Source of the DNA: Micromonospora rosaria
GTDB lineage: Bacteria; Actinomycetota; Actinomycetes; Mycobacteriales; Micromonosporaceae
DNA: 51,412 bases
Assembly: GCF_001567585.1 (NCBI RefSeq)
Contig: NZ_LRQV01000039.1
Span: 1-51,412, forward strand
Direction of reading: 5' to 3'
A program made the translations under genes and the position numbers. Below the pieces are notes generated by a model. It was not told where the DNA came from. It saw only the letters and a program-made list of their open reading frames with translations, and searched no databases. This document shows, one piece after another, positions 33,032 through 41,768 of the stretch. Numbering within the stretch: position 1 is the stretch's first letter; the number at the start of each line of letters is the position of its first letter.

Positions 33032-34493
33032 GCGGATGACTCCGTCCTGACAGGAGGGTGTGGAAGCAGTCGGCACCGAAGTCCAGGGCGGCCAGCGAGA
33101 TGCGTTCGTCGGCCTGGTGCAGGCGGTCACGGTATCCGACGGGGGCCCCGGCGGGCAGCGGGAACCACCCGAAACACTGGATGCCGAGTTGGCTGAAGAG
33201 CCGGGCGTCGGTGGAGGCGGTGGTCAGCACGGGTACCGGCGTTCCCGCCGGGTCGTGCGCCCGCAGCGCGGCCACCAGCCGGTCGTACCCCTCGTCGAAC
33301 CGGGGCGCGGGGCTGATCTCGCCCTCGACGAAGAGGTCCAGGTCGGCGTCGGGGCCGGTCCGGGCCCGGAGCTGGTCGAGGAACCAGCTCGTCGGGTACT
33401 CCCCGGGCAGGACCCGGCCGTCGACCTCCACGGTGATCTCGGCGGGGTGCACGTTGGTGCCGGTGCCGCCGCGCAGCACCGTGGCGCTCACCGTGTGCTG
33501 CACGACCGAGCGCAGGTAGCGGGCCGTCGGGCCGGGCAGCCCGTCGAGGGTGCCGGGGTCGGTCGGGTCGGCGTGGAACGCGGCCACCCGGGCGCCCACC
33601 TCGGGTGGCAGGGCGGCGGCCAGGTCGGTCAGCATCCGGTGCGCCACCGGGGTCATCTCCACCCCGAGCCCACCACCGGAGATGGCGGCGAGGAAGCGGG
33701 TGAGCTGCCCCACCGCCGAGCCCGGCCCGGCGACCCGGGAGGCGTGCCCGCCCGGCCCCCGGAAGGTGACCCGTACCCAGCAGGTGCGTTTCTCCGCCAC
33801 CACCACCGGGTGCAGGCGCGCGTGGTCGCCGAGCCCCAGCTCCGCGCCGCCGTCCTCGCCGACGGCGTACCGGACCCCGGTGAAGAGGTACGGGTGGTCG
33901 CGGACCAGCAGCCGCGCCCCGGCGTCGCTGCCGGTCTCCTCGTCGGAGACCACCGCCAGGATGACGTCACCACGCGGTCGCTCACCGGCGTCGGACATGC
34001 GCAGCACCGCCGCCAGCATCATCGCCAGGTGCCCCTTCATGTCGACCGCGCCCCGGCCCCACAGCTCCCCGTCGACGATCTCCCCGTCGAACGGCGGCCG
34101 GGTCCACGGCTGGCCGGTCACCGGCACCACGTCCACGTGGGCGTGCAGCAGCAGCGGCGGTTCCAGGCCCCGGCCGGGCAGCCGCGCCACCAGGTTGGGG
34201 CGGGCCGGGTCACCCAGCAGCCGGGTCTCCAGGCCGGCGTCGGCCAGCAGGTCGCGGACCCAGCCGACGCACTCGGCCTCGGCACCCGGCGGGTTCGTCG
34301 TGACGAACCGGACCAGGTGCTGCGCGATGGCCGCCGGCGACCGCACCGCGCGGCCCACCCCGGCCAGCGCGGACGAGCCGGCGGGACCCGCGGCACCGAC
34401 ACCGTCGGACGAGCCGACGAGACCGGCCGCACCGACACCGCCGGACGAGCCGGTGGAGCGGCGCGTCGCTGCGAGCTGTTCCGGTGCCACCAT
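33021..34493 (-). CDS. M20-family amidohydrolase (DapE/ArgE-like)
   Basis: 490 residues. Metal ligands of the M20 family are visible: HAHVDVVP (H and D), GRGAVDMKGHL (D), SDEETGSDAG (Glu pair). The dimerisation domain and a C-terminal TTASTDARLF region are also present. The first 60 residues contain a low-complexity repeat (GVGAAGxxGSS twice). In the operon it follows DapD and DapC homologues, so removal of the N-succinyl group from an N-acyl diaminopimelate-like intermediate is the natural role. Its ATG shares one base with the aminotransferase stop (TGATG). Confidence 0.88.
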   Translation of the reverse strand: MVAPEQLAATRRSTGSSGGVGAAGLVGSSDGVGAAGPAGSSALAGVGRAVRSPAAIAQHLVRFVTTNPPGAEAECVGWVRDLLADAGLETRLLGDPARPNLVARLPGRGLEPPLLLHAHVDVVPVTGQPWTRPPFDGEIVDGELWGRGAVDMKGHLAMMLAAVLRMSDAGERPRGDVILAVVSDEETGSDAGARLLVRDHPYLFTGVRYAVGEDGGAELGLGDHARLHPVVVAEKRTCWVRVTFRGPGGHASRVAGPGSAVGQLTRFLAAISGGGLGVEMTPVAHRMLTDLAAALPPEVGARVAAFHADPTDPGTLDGLPGPTARYLRSVVQHTVSATVLRGGTGTNVHPAEITVEVDGRVLPGEYPTSWFLDQLRARTGPDADLDLFVEGEISPAPRFDEGYDRLVAALRAHDPAGTPVPVLTTASTDARLFSQLGIQCFGWFPLPAGAPVGYRDRLHQADERISLAALDFGADCFHTLLSGRSHPHVR

Positions 34494-35710
34494 CACAGTC
34501 CCTCCCGGAGCCGGGTCAGGGCCGTCTCGATCCGGGCCCCGTCGTGCACGAGCGCGATCCGCAGGTGGCCCACGCCGGGACTGCCGCCGTCGGCGTCGGC
34601 CACGGCGAGGAACCGGCCCGGCATCACGGTGAGCGCCTGCTCCCGCCACAGCCGGCGGGCGGTGGCGGTGTCGTCGGCGACCGGCAGCCAGCAGAAGAAG
34701 CCGGCCGCCGCCCGCCGGTACCCGGGGACGTCCTTGAGCAGGTCGTCGGCGCGGTCCCAGACGCGGGACAGGGCGGCGCGGGCCTGCGCCACGTGCGCGT
34801 CGTCGGCCCAGAGCGCCGTGGCGACGGCGCAGACCGGGCGGGGCAGCGGCACCCCGCAGGTGCGGTTGTACTCGGCGTACGCGGTGACGGTCGCCGGGTC
34901 CCCCACCACGAAGCCGCTGCGCAGGCCGGGTGCCCCGGACCGCTTGGAGAGGCTGTGCACCACCGCGAACGGCACGTCCCGCACGGCGGTGCCGCCCCGG
35001 TCGGCGACCACCGACAGGTAGCCGGGCGGCGGGGTGCCGAGCCACAGGTCGATGTAGCACTCGTCGACCACCAGCACCGCGTCGGCCCGCGCGGCGAGGT
35101 CGGCGAGCTGCCGCAGGTAGGCCGGGGTCCGGGTCTCGCCGCGCGGGTTGCCCGGATGGCAGACCACGATCGCCGCGACCCGGCCCGGCTCGGCGTCGAC
35201 CGCCGCCGCGAGGTCGTCGCCGGTGTGGAAGACCGGCCGGGCGCGGGCCGCCTCGGTGGCGGCCAGGTAGGTCGGGTACCCGGGGTTGGGCAGCACCACC
35301 ACCGGGTCGGTGACGCCCCGCGCCGCCGCCCGACCGACGGCCTGGGCGATCAGCACCGCCAGGGCCTGCTTGGTGCCCGGGGTCGGCTCGACCGCGAGGT
35401 CCGCGAACGGGTCACCGGGCGACCCGGCGGGCGGAGGAGCAGCGGACCCGGCGGGCGGACCGGCAGCCGGCGGGTCCGTGCCGAAGCGGCGGCGCAGCCA
35501 GCCCCGGTACGCGTCCCGCAGCTCGGCTGGACCGCCGAGTTCCGGGTACCGGGTCCAGCCGTCGACCCCGGCCAGCACGGTGGTGTCGATCGGCGGGGTG
35601 ACCAGCCGGGACTCCCCCAGGTGCAGGGGGATCGGGTCGAGCCCGGCCGGCGGCGGGACGTCGGCCAGGAGGTCCCGCAGCCGGGCGAAGGCGTTGCGCG
35701 TACCGGGCAC
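34493..35710 (-). CDS. dapC: N-succinyldiaminopimelate aminotransferase (DapC type), PLP-dependent
   Basis: 405 residues, class I/II aminotransferase fold. The PLP lysine lies in VVHSLSKRSGAPGLRSGF, the cofactor Asp in LVVDECYIDLWL, and the N-terminus (NAFARLRDLLADVPPPAGL, then IPLHLGESRLVTPP) resembles the proteobacterial DapC type rather than the shorter actinobacterial DapC. The start is a GTG at 35710, 4 nt after the DapD stop. It should transaminate N-succinyl-2-amino-6-oxopimelate with glutamate. A homologous aminotransferase (TabD) belongs to the tabtoxin cluster, as I recall it. Confidence 0.85.
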   Translation of the reverse strand: MPGTRNAFARLRDLLADVPPPAGLDPIPLHLGESRLVTPPIDTTVLAGVDGWTRYPELGGPAELRDAYRGWLRRRFGTDPPAAGPPAGSAAPPPAGSPGDPFADLAVEPTPGTKQALAVLIAQAVGRAAARGVTDPVVVLPNPGYPTYLAATEAARARPVFHTGDDLAAAVDAEPGRVAAIVVCHPGNPRGETRTPAYLRQLADLAARADAVLVVDECYIDLWLGTPPPGYLSVVADRGGTAVRDVPFAVVHSLSKRSGAPGLRSGFVVGDPATVTAYAEYNRTCGVPLPRPVCAVATALWADDAHVAQARAALSRVWDRADDLLKDVPGYRRAAAGFFCWLPVADDTATARRLWREQALTVMPGRFLAVADADGGSPGVGHLRIALVHDGARIETALTRLREGL

Positions 35711-35714
35711 CGGC

Positions 35715-36545
35715 TCAGTCCCGGACCAGGTCGTTGAGGGCCGTCCTGCCCCGGGTCCGCTCGTCGGCGTACTTGACGATGACGGCGGCGTACACGGACA
35801 GGCCCGGCTGCTGCGCGGTGGCCCGCGCACCGGCCACCACCACGGCGTTCTCCGGCACCTCGCCGTAGCTCACCTCGCCGGTGGCCCGGTCCACGATGGG
35901 CGTGGAGCGGCCCAGGTAGACGCCCATGCCGATGACCGCGCCGGTGCGTACCCGGACCCCCTCGGCCACCTCGCTGCGGGCGCCGACGAAGACGTCGTCC
36001 TCGATCACCACCGGGTTGTCCCCGATCGGTTCGAGGACCCCGCCGATCCCCGCGCCGCCGGAGATGTGGCACCGCTCGCCGATCTGGGCGCAGGAGCCGA
36101 CGGTGGCCCAGGTGTCCACCATCGTGCCCGCCCCCACGTACGCGCCGACGTTGACGAAGGAGGGCATCAGCACCGCCCCGGGGGCGACGTACGCGCCGTA
36201 CCGGACCACCGCGCCCGGCACCACCCGCAGCCGGGACTTCTCGAAGTCGCCCTCCTCCCACTCCTCGAACTTCAGCGGCACCTTGTCGTACGTCTTCGGT
36301 CGGCCCGGCCCGGCCTGCGCGGCGGCGTTCGGGTGGGTCAGGAAGGACAGCAGGATCACCTGCTTGACGTACGGGTCGACGACCCAGTCGCCGTCCTGGG
36401 GCCGGGCGGCGCGCAGCTCGCCCCGGTCCAGCCGGGCCATGCCGTCGGTGACGTACGGCCGCAGCGCCGTCACCTCGTCCGGCGTGAGCCGGTCCCGCCG
36501 GGCGAAGGCGTCCCCGACGTACTGCCGGGCCTGCGCGTCACTCAC
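35715..36545 (-). CDS. dapD: Tetrahydrodipicolinate N-succinyltransferase (E. coli type)
   Basis: 276 residues, the length of E. coli DapD. An N-terminal helical domain leads to the left-handed beta-helix with hexapeptide repeats (AVVRYGAYVAPGAVLMPSF, VNVGAYVGAGTMVDTWATVG, CAQIGERCHISGGAGIGGVL). It transfers succinyl from succinyl-CoA to tetrahydrodipicolinate. Typical actinobacterial housekeeping DapD belongs to a different, longer type, so this copy is likely dedicated to the cluster; tabtoxin's TabB is a DapD homologue. The GTG overlaps the upstream decarboxylase stop as GTGA. Confidence 0.9.
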   Translation of the reverse strand: MSDAQARQYVGDAFARRDRLTPDEVTALRPYVTDGMARLDRGELRAARPQDGDWVVDPYVKQVILLSFLTHPNAAAQAGPGRPKTYDKVPLKFEEWEEGDFEKSRLRVVPGAVVRYGAYVAPGAVLMPSFVNVGAYVGAGTMVDTWATVGSCAQIGERCHISGGAGIGGVLEPIGDNPVVIEDDVFVGARSEVAEGVRVRTGAVIGMGVYLGRSTPIVDRATGEVSYGEVPENAVVVAGARATAQQPGLSVYAAVIVKYADERTRGRTALNDLVRD

Positions 36546-37795
36546 CTGGTCACCTCCATGATCGGGGCGGGCGTCCAGCGGGCCGTGGCGAGGTAGTCGT
36601 CGAAGGTCTCCGCGCGGCGGATCTCGACCACCTCCCCCGCCGTGGTCAGCATCAGCTCGGCCGGTCGCAGCCGCCCGTTGTACGTGAAGCCCATCGCGTG
36701 CCCGTGCGCCCCGGTGTCGTGGACCAGCGCGACGTCCCCCTCGACCGGGTCGGGCAGCAGCCGGTCGATGCCGAACTTGTCGTTGTTCTCGCAGAGCGAC
36801 CCCACCACGTCGACGAGCGTCTCCGGCCGCCCGTCGGCGAACGGCAGGCTGATGTGGTGGTACGCGCCGTAGTACCCGGGCCGCATCAGCGCGGACATCG
36901 AGGCGTCCACCCCGACGACGTCCTGCCCCTTGCGGCACCGGTTGGTCACCCGGGTCACCAGCACCCCGTGCGGGCCGGTCACGTACCGGCCGAACTCGGA
37001 GACGACGCGCGGCCGGTGGTGCCCGAAGACCCGCCGCCGGGCGGCCAGGATCGCCGCCGCGTACGCCCGGAAGTCGATCGGCCGGTCCGCCGGCCGGTAC
37101 GGGATGCCGAGCCCGCCGCCGATGTTGACGTACTCCAGCTCGATGCCGGTGTCGGCGGCGAGCCGCGCGGCCAGCTCGACCACGTCGACGGCGGCCCGCA
37201 CCGCCCGGTCGAGGTCCAGCTCGTTGGCGCAGATCATCCCGTGGATGCCGAACCGCCGCGCGCCCCGGCCACGGGCCTGCCGGTAGGTGTCGGCCAGCTC
37301 GTCCACCGGCACCCCGAACTTCGAGTGCGCGGCGCTGCCCATCAGGGTGGAGCGGGCCGCCACGCCGTGCGGGGCGACCCGGAACGCGACCACCTCCGGC
37401 AGGCGTTCGGCCTTGTCCAGCATGGTCCGGTCGTCGAAGGTGATCACCGCGCCGGCCTTGAGCGCCTGCTCGTACTCGGCGACCGTGGTGTTGTTGGAGG
37501 TGAAGACGACGTCGTCGCCACCGGCCCCCAGCCGTTCGGCCAGCTCCAGCTCGACCGGGGAGGCGCAGTCCAGCCCGCTGCCCTCGGCCAGCAGGGTGCT
37601 CAGCACGGCGGGGTTGGGCAGCGCCTTCACCGCGAAGTACTGCCGGTACGGCTCGGTGCCGAAGGCGCCGACCATGTCCCGGTACGTGTCGACGATGCCC
37701 TGCTGGTCGTAGATGTGGAACGGGGTGCCGTAGCCGGCGACCAGCTCCGGCAGCAGGGGCAGCAGCCGCCCGGCGAACGCCTCGGACAGCGGCAT
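36542..37795 (-). CDS. LysA-like PLP decarboxylase (TabA-like)
   Basis: 417 residues, fold type III (alanine-racemase barrel). The PLP lysine is in YFAVKALPNP near residue 53, phosphate-binding glycine motif VNIGGGLGIPYRP, active-site Cys in GSLCENNDKF, and the tyrosine region HDTGAHGHAMGFTYNGR. It resembles diaminopimelate decarboxylase but diverges at the LysA signature positions (CENNDKF instead of CESGD, GAHGHAMG instead of GAYGFSMS). In tabtoxin producers the lysA-like tabA gene is required for toxin synthesis. I infer decarboxylation of a diaminopimelate-derived intermediate. It starts 1 nt after the methyltransferase stop. Confidence 0.88.
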   Translation of the reverse strand: MPLSEAFAGRLLPLLPELVAGYGTPFHIYDQQGIVDTYRDMVGAFGTEPYRQYFAVKALPNPAVLSTLLAEGSGLDCASPVELELAERLGAGGDDVVFTSNNTTVAEYEQALKAGAVITFDDRTMLDKAERLPEVVAFRVAPHGVAARSTLMGSAAHSKFGVPVDELADTYRQARGRGARRFGIHGMICANELDLDRAVRAAVDVVELAARLAADTGIELEYVNIGGGLGIPYRPADRPIDFRAYAAAILAARRRVFGHHRPRVVSEFGRYVTGPHGVLVTRVTNRCRKGQDVVGVDASMSALMRPGYYGAYHHISLPFADGRPETLVDVVGSLCENNDKFGIDRLLPDPVEGDVALVHDTGAHGHAMGFTYNGRLRPAELMLTTAGEVVEIRRAETFDDYLATARWTPAPIMEVTR

Positions 37796-37796
37796 G

Positions 37797-38498
37797 TCAG
37801 GGCACCCGGGCGACGCAGATGGTGCGGTTGCGCAACCCGCTGATCGGCCGCAGGTACGGGAAGTAGTAGCTCTCCACCGGGGCGAAGCCGAAGCGGGTCA
37901 GCTCGGTCTGGAGGTACTCGCGGGAGACGAACCAGAACCCGGCGACCCGCTCGTGCGGCGCGAAGTCGACCTCCGGCTCGTACGGGGCGTCGTTGGAGAA
38001 GACCACGTACGCGCCGGAGCGCAGGTTCAGCTCCGCCAGCTTCCGCAGGGCCGGCGTAGCGGCCTCCTCGGCGGTGAAGACGTGGCCGAGGAAACCGTCG
38101 GCGTAGAGCACGTCGGTGTCGGCCACGTCGGCCGGCTTCAGGTCGAAGTAGTCCGCCACGACGGCGTCCACCCCCTTGGCCCGGGACAACGCGACCGCCT
38201 CGTCGTTGCAGTCGATGCCGCGCACGGTCCGCTGCATGGCGACCAGGTCGCCCTCGACGAAGCCGTTGCCGCAGCCGAGGGAGTAGACGGTGCCGGTGGT
38301 CGAGGTCAGCGACAGCAGCTTGAGCGCCATGTGCGACCGGTACTCCGGTACGTACGTCGAGGGGGTGACGGAGTCGTTGAACGCCTTGCCCTGCTCCCAG
38401 ATGGCGTAGATGGTGCCCTCGGGGGTGCCGTCGACGGACCGGTGCGCGCTGTAGTACTCGCGGACCTGCGCGAGGTTCTGCTCGACCTTGATGATCAC
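37797..38498 (-). CDS. SAM-dependent methyltransferase of the beta-lactam-type cluster
   Basis: 233 residues. The class I motif I is TGTVYSLGCGNGFVEGDL, followed by the acidic GIDCNDEAVALSRAKGV and the VLYADGFLGHVF segment. The GTG at 38498 has GGAG 8 nt upstream and shares one base with the preceding stop. In tabtoxinine the beta-lactam carbonyl carbon comes from the methyl group of methionine, so a C-methyltransferase is exactly what the pathway needs; I infer that role here. An alternative is O- or N-methylation of the product. Confidence 0.8.
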   Translation of the reverse strand: MIIKVEQNLAQVREYYSAHRSVDGTPEGTIYAIWEQGKAFNDSVTPSTYVPEYRSHMALKLLSLTSTTGTVYSLGCGNGFVEGDLVAMQRTVRGIDCNDEAVALSRAKGVDAVVADYFDLKPADVADTDVLYADGFLGHVFTAEEAATPALRKLAELNLRSGAYVVFSNDAPYEPEVDFAPHERVAGFWFVSREYLQTELTRFGFAPVESYYFPYLRPISGLRNRTICVARVP

Positions 38499-39865
38499 TA
38501 CCGGTTCTCCCCAACGGCCGTGGTGTGCGGTTGTCCGTACTCGACCGACCCCGCCGGGCGGGCGCGCAGCTCGTTGACGAGCGGGCGCAGCACCTCGGCG
38601 TTGGCCGGGCCGTGGTTGCGGTACAGCTTCAGGGCCAGGTCGGCCTCCCCGGCGAGCAGGAAGTCGGCCAGCACCCGGGCGAGCGAGCGCAGGCCGGCCA
38701 GCACCACGCTGGCCTCGCCGGCCAGCCGGGCGCCGTCGGGCGCCAGCGCCCCGACCTGCACGAGGTACGACAGTTGCAGGTACATGCCGTCGCTGTCGGG
38801 GAAGTGGCCCAGCCCCCGGCTGACGTAGCGCAGGCACTCGGCGAGGTAGTAGGCGAGCACGTCGGCGGGGGCGAGCCCGAGCCGCTCGGCCCAGACCTCG
38901 GTGAGGATCAGGACGCCGAAGACGTCGGCGGCGACCTCCTGGAGCACCACCGACGCCCACCGGTCGGCGGCGTTGAGCGCCGCGAAGCTGGTGGCGGGCC
39001 GCTGGACGAAGTGCCCGAACTCGTGGCTGAGCACGCCGAGGGTGGGGATCGCGGCGAACCGTGGCGCGTCGGGCTCGAACGGCGTGTCGAAGGCGAGGAA
39101 CTCGGCGGCCAGCGGCGCGGAGACGCCCCGGACCAGCGCCGCGTGGGTGTTGGTGAAGTAGTACGTCTTCTTGAACGGCGAGTACTTCACCCCCTCGTCC
39201 TCGGGCAGGAAGTACGCGATGTGCTTGGGGTGCAGGTCGCCCTCGCCGGCCATGAAGAACAGCTCCGTCGCGCCGAACGCGGGCAGCTCGCCCAGGCGCA
39301 GGTCGGCGTGCAGCCGGGTCAGGTACGGCGGGACGTCCGGCAGGAACTCCAGCGCCCGGGTCACGTCGGCGTGCCGCTGCTCGTCGCGGCGGCAGGCGAA
39401 GGCGGTCGGCAGGCCCCGCAGGTCCTTGCCGTACCAGGTGGAGACCTGGCCGGCGACCAGCGTCACCTCCTCCTCCAGGCCGGCCAACTCCTTGAGGATG
39501 TGCTCCTCGTAGCCGTGCTCGACGGCGTCGGCGCGCAGCAGGGCGGCCCGCCGGTCGGTCTCGCCCGGCAGGAGCCCGGCGACCCGGCGCACCGCCGCGG
39601 CCACGGCGGCCGGGTCGGCGAACCGGCGGCGCTCGGCGATGCCGTGCTCCTTGGCGTGCGACCACTCGGCGTCGACGGCGGCGCGTAGCTGCGCGAGGGC
39701 GGCCGGGAACTCCGCGCCGAGGTCCGGGGTGCTCGCCGCCAGGTCCACCGGGATCAGGTCGTACGTGCTGCTCGGTGGCCAGTGGGCGGCCCGGTGGTCG
39801 CGGTACGTGCCGGCCTGGGTCAGGTTGGCGGCGTGGTCGAAGCGGTCGCGGGGGGTGTCAGGCAC
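38498..39865 (-). CDS. Zinc-metallohydrolase-like protein, unknown role in the cluster
   Basis: 455 residues, cytoplasmic and mostly helical. It contains a gluzincin-like site: HEFGH in LGVLSHEFGHFVQRPA near residue 280 and a downstream glutamate in LQEVAADVFGVL about 28 residues later. Other recognisable features are FFMAGEGDLHPKHIAYFLP and YYFTNTHAALVRG. I do not recognise the family with certainty. Tabtoxin clusters encode a zinc peptidase (TabP) that releases the active beta-lactam, but this protein's site differs in spacing and it may instead be a pathway enzyme. It lies between the ATP-grasp and methyltransferase genes. Confidence 0.7.
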   Translation of the reverse strand: MPDTPRDRFDHAANLTQAGTYRDHRAAHWPPSSTYDLIPVDLAASTPDLGAEFPAALAQLRAAVDAEWSHAKEHGIAERRRFADPAAVAAAVRRVAGLLPGETDRRAALLRADAVEHGYEEHILKELAGLEEEVTLVAGQVSTWYGKDLRGLPTAFACRRDEQRHADVTRALEFLPDVPPYLTRLHADLRLGELPAFGATELFFMAGEGDLHPKHIAYFLPEDEGVKYSPFKKTYYFTNTHAALVRGVSAPLAAEFLAFDTPFEPDAPRFAAIPTLGVLSHEFGHFVQRPATSFAALNAADRWASVVLQEVAADVFGVLILTEVWAERLGLAPADVLAYYLAECLRYVSRGLGHFPDSDGMYLQLSYLVQVGALAPDGARLAGEASVVLAGLRSLARVLADFLLAGEADLALKLYRNHGPANAEVLRPLVNELRARPAGSVEYGQPHTTAVGENR

Positions 39866-39908
39866 GCGGGTGTCCCTTCTCGACAGCGGTACGGCCCGGG
39901 GAGGGTGG

Positions 39909-41768
39909 TCACGGGGCGATGGTGAAGAAGCGGTTGTCCCGCTCCCACTCGCGGATGAGGGCGTGGTCGGCGGCCAGGACGTCGACGTCCGGGTGGGTCA
40001 TGAAGACGATCCCGGGGCTGCTGAAGAGGTCGGTGGTGCGGCTGACCCGGTCACCGGGCTTCGGCGCCCGCTGCACCCAGGTCCGGCTGCGCAGGGTGGC
40101 GAGCAGCTCCCTGTAGCGCGACTCGGTCACCACCCCCTCCTGCGCGGAGATGAACTGCACCTGCCACAGCGGGTACGCGTGGCCGGGCTGGGCGTCGGCG
40201 TACCGCTCGACGAAGGTCGGCCCCTCGACGACGACGTTGGTGACCAGGTCGAGCATGCTGGCCCCGACCGCGTACGCGGCGGCCTCCCGGTGCAGCCCGC
40301 CGGAGAGCCGCGACGCGCTCTCGACCAGGGTGGGGGTCCCGTCCGGCGCGACCATCAGCTCCGTGTGGTGGGCGCCGTACCGGGTGCCGAGGGCGTCGAG
40401 CACCCCGTGCACGTACTCGACGATCTCCTTCATCTCCGGCTGGGTGGGGTCGCAGAGCACGCTGCGGTCGTAGAGCCAGCCGCCGCCGGGCACCCGGATC
40501 TTCTCGGTCCGCCAGATCTCCGTGACGACGTGCCGGCCGTTGCCGCTGACGCCGTTGATGAAGTACTCCTGCCCGGTCAGGAACCGCTGGGCGAGCACCG
40601 CGTCGTTGCGTCCGCCCATCTGGTTGGTCGCGCCGTGCAGGCGGTGGAAGGCCACGGTCAGCTCGTCGACGTCGGCGCAGAAGACCACCGCGTCGGTGCC
40701 GGAGCTGGAGGTCGGCTTGAGCACCACCGGCCACGCCCCGGCGTCCGCCCACCCGACGAGCCCGTCGAGGTCGTGCGCCAGGTAGTGGTCCATGCTGCGC
40801 AGCCCGGCCGCCTTCAGCCGGTTGTGCATCTCGTACTTGTCGCGGCGGGCCAGGCTGCTCTCCGGGCTGTTGCCGGGCAGGCCGAGGGCGTCGGCCAGCA
40901 GGTCGGCGACGATCACCCCGCTCTCCGAGCCGGGCAGCACCGCCGCCGGCCGGTGCCGGGCCAGCTCGGCCACGGTCGCGGCCACGTCCCCGGTGAAGGT
41001 CACCAGGTCCAGGTAGTCGTCGGCGTTGAAGGTGCGCAGGAAGTACGGCGACAGGTCGGGGCTGCTCAGCACGTGCACGCACTGCCAGCCGCGTTCCCGC
41101 AGCACCCCGGGTAGCCGCGCCCCGGACGAGTAGCCGTCGACCACCACCAGCACCGGCTGCCGCGTCGTGTCCATCCCAGTCCCCTGTTCCTGTCGCTGTC
41201 CCGTCGGTGGCCCGTCGAGGGCCTTCTCCATGAAGATGCTGAGCGGGTCGTCGGGGTAGTCGCCGAAGCGTCCCCGCTCGACGTAGCCGAGCCGGCGGTA
41301 CAGGCCCACCGCCTCGGGTTGGCTCGTCCCGGTCTCCAGCCGCACCAGCGGCACGCCCGCCGCGCGCGCCCACTCCTCCAGGGCGGCGAGGATCGCCAGC
41401 CCGATCCCCCGCCGCCGCGCGCCGGGGGCCACGAACATCCGTTTCACCTCGGCGTAGGTGTCGTCGACCCGGGCCACGGCACCGCAGCCGAGCAGCCCGC
41501 CGTCGGCCGCGTCGCGGGCCACCAGGAACCGCACCCGGGGCCCGCGCAACTCGTCCACCGGCAGCATGTGCACGCTCTGCGCCGGGTACAACGAGTGCGC
41601 GTACTCCTCGGAGCGGCGCAGCAGGTCCGCCACGTCGGGGCTGTCCGGGTCGCCGGGTGCGACCACGAAGGCCGCGTCGCCGGGTGCGACCACGAAGGCC
41701 GCGTCGCCGGGCCCGACGACGAACGACGGGCCACCCGCCGGGGCGGGCGACGGCGGGCCGGCGGTCAC
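39909..41768 (-). CDS. GNAT-ATP-grasp fusion protein (amino-acid ligase type)
   Basis: 619 residues in one uninterrupted frame. Residues 14-40 are three 9-residue repeats (FVVAPGDAA type). Residues 45-185 are a GNAT acetyltransferase with motif A VAPGARRRGIGLAIL and motif B YRRLGYVERG. A 14-residue linker (DGPPTGQRQEQGTG) leads to a 421-residue ATP-grasp ligase starting MDTTRQPVLVVVDGYSSG, with PVVLKPTSSSGTDAVVF, HHTELMVAPDG and LVESASRLSGG. The GTG overlaps the GMC stop as GTGA. The Met at 41174 could be an internal start giving a separate ligase. ATP-grasp enzymes of this kind join amino acids, and tabtoxin's TblF is one; TblD is a GNAT. Confidence 0.82.
   Translation of the reverse strand: MTAGPPSPAPAGGPSFVVGPGDAAFVVAPGDAAFVVAPGDPDSPDVADLLRRSEEYAHSLYPAQSVHMLPVDELRGPRVRFLVARDAADGGLLGCGAVARVDDTYAEVKRMFVAPGARRRGIGLAILAALEEWARAAGVPLVRLETGTSQPEAVGLYRRLGYVERGRFGDYPDDPLSIFMEKALDGPPTGQRQEQGTGMDTTRQPVLVVVDGYSSGARLPGVLRERGWQCVHVLSSPDLSPYFLRTFNADDYLDLVTFTGDVAATVAELARHRPAAVLPGSESGVIVADLLADALGLPGNSPESSLARRDKYEMHNRLKAAGLRSMDHYLAHDLDGLVGWADAGAWPVVLKPTSSSGTDAVVFCADVDELTVAFHRLHGATNQMGGRNDAVLAQRFLTGQEYFINGVSGNGRHVVTEIWRTEKIRVPGGGWLYDRSVLCDPTQPEMKEIVEYVHGVLDALGTRYGAHHTELMVAPDGTPTLVESASRLSGGLHREAAAYAVGASMLDLVTNVVVEGPTFVERYADAQPGHAYPLWQVQFISAQEGVVTESRYRELLATLRSRTWVQRAPKPGDRVSRTTDLFSSPGIVFMTHPDVDVLAADHALIREWERDNRFFTIAP
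41650..41730 (-). repeat. 27-bp tandem repeat inside the GNAT-ATP-grasp gene
   Basis: Three consecutive 27-bp units, two nearly identical (41650-41676 and 41677-41703) and a third diverged. They encode FVV(A/G)PGDxx three times at the N-terminus, before the GNAT domain. Confidence 0.8.

Noticed and set aside
33060..35021. 653-residue plus-strand ORF across the operon
   Set aside because: Antisense to the M20 and aminotransferase genes, no recognisable domain.
39639..41114. 491-residue plus-strand ORF
   Set aside because: Antisense shadow of the metallohydrolase and ATP-grasp genes.
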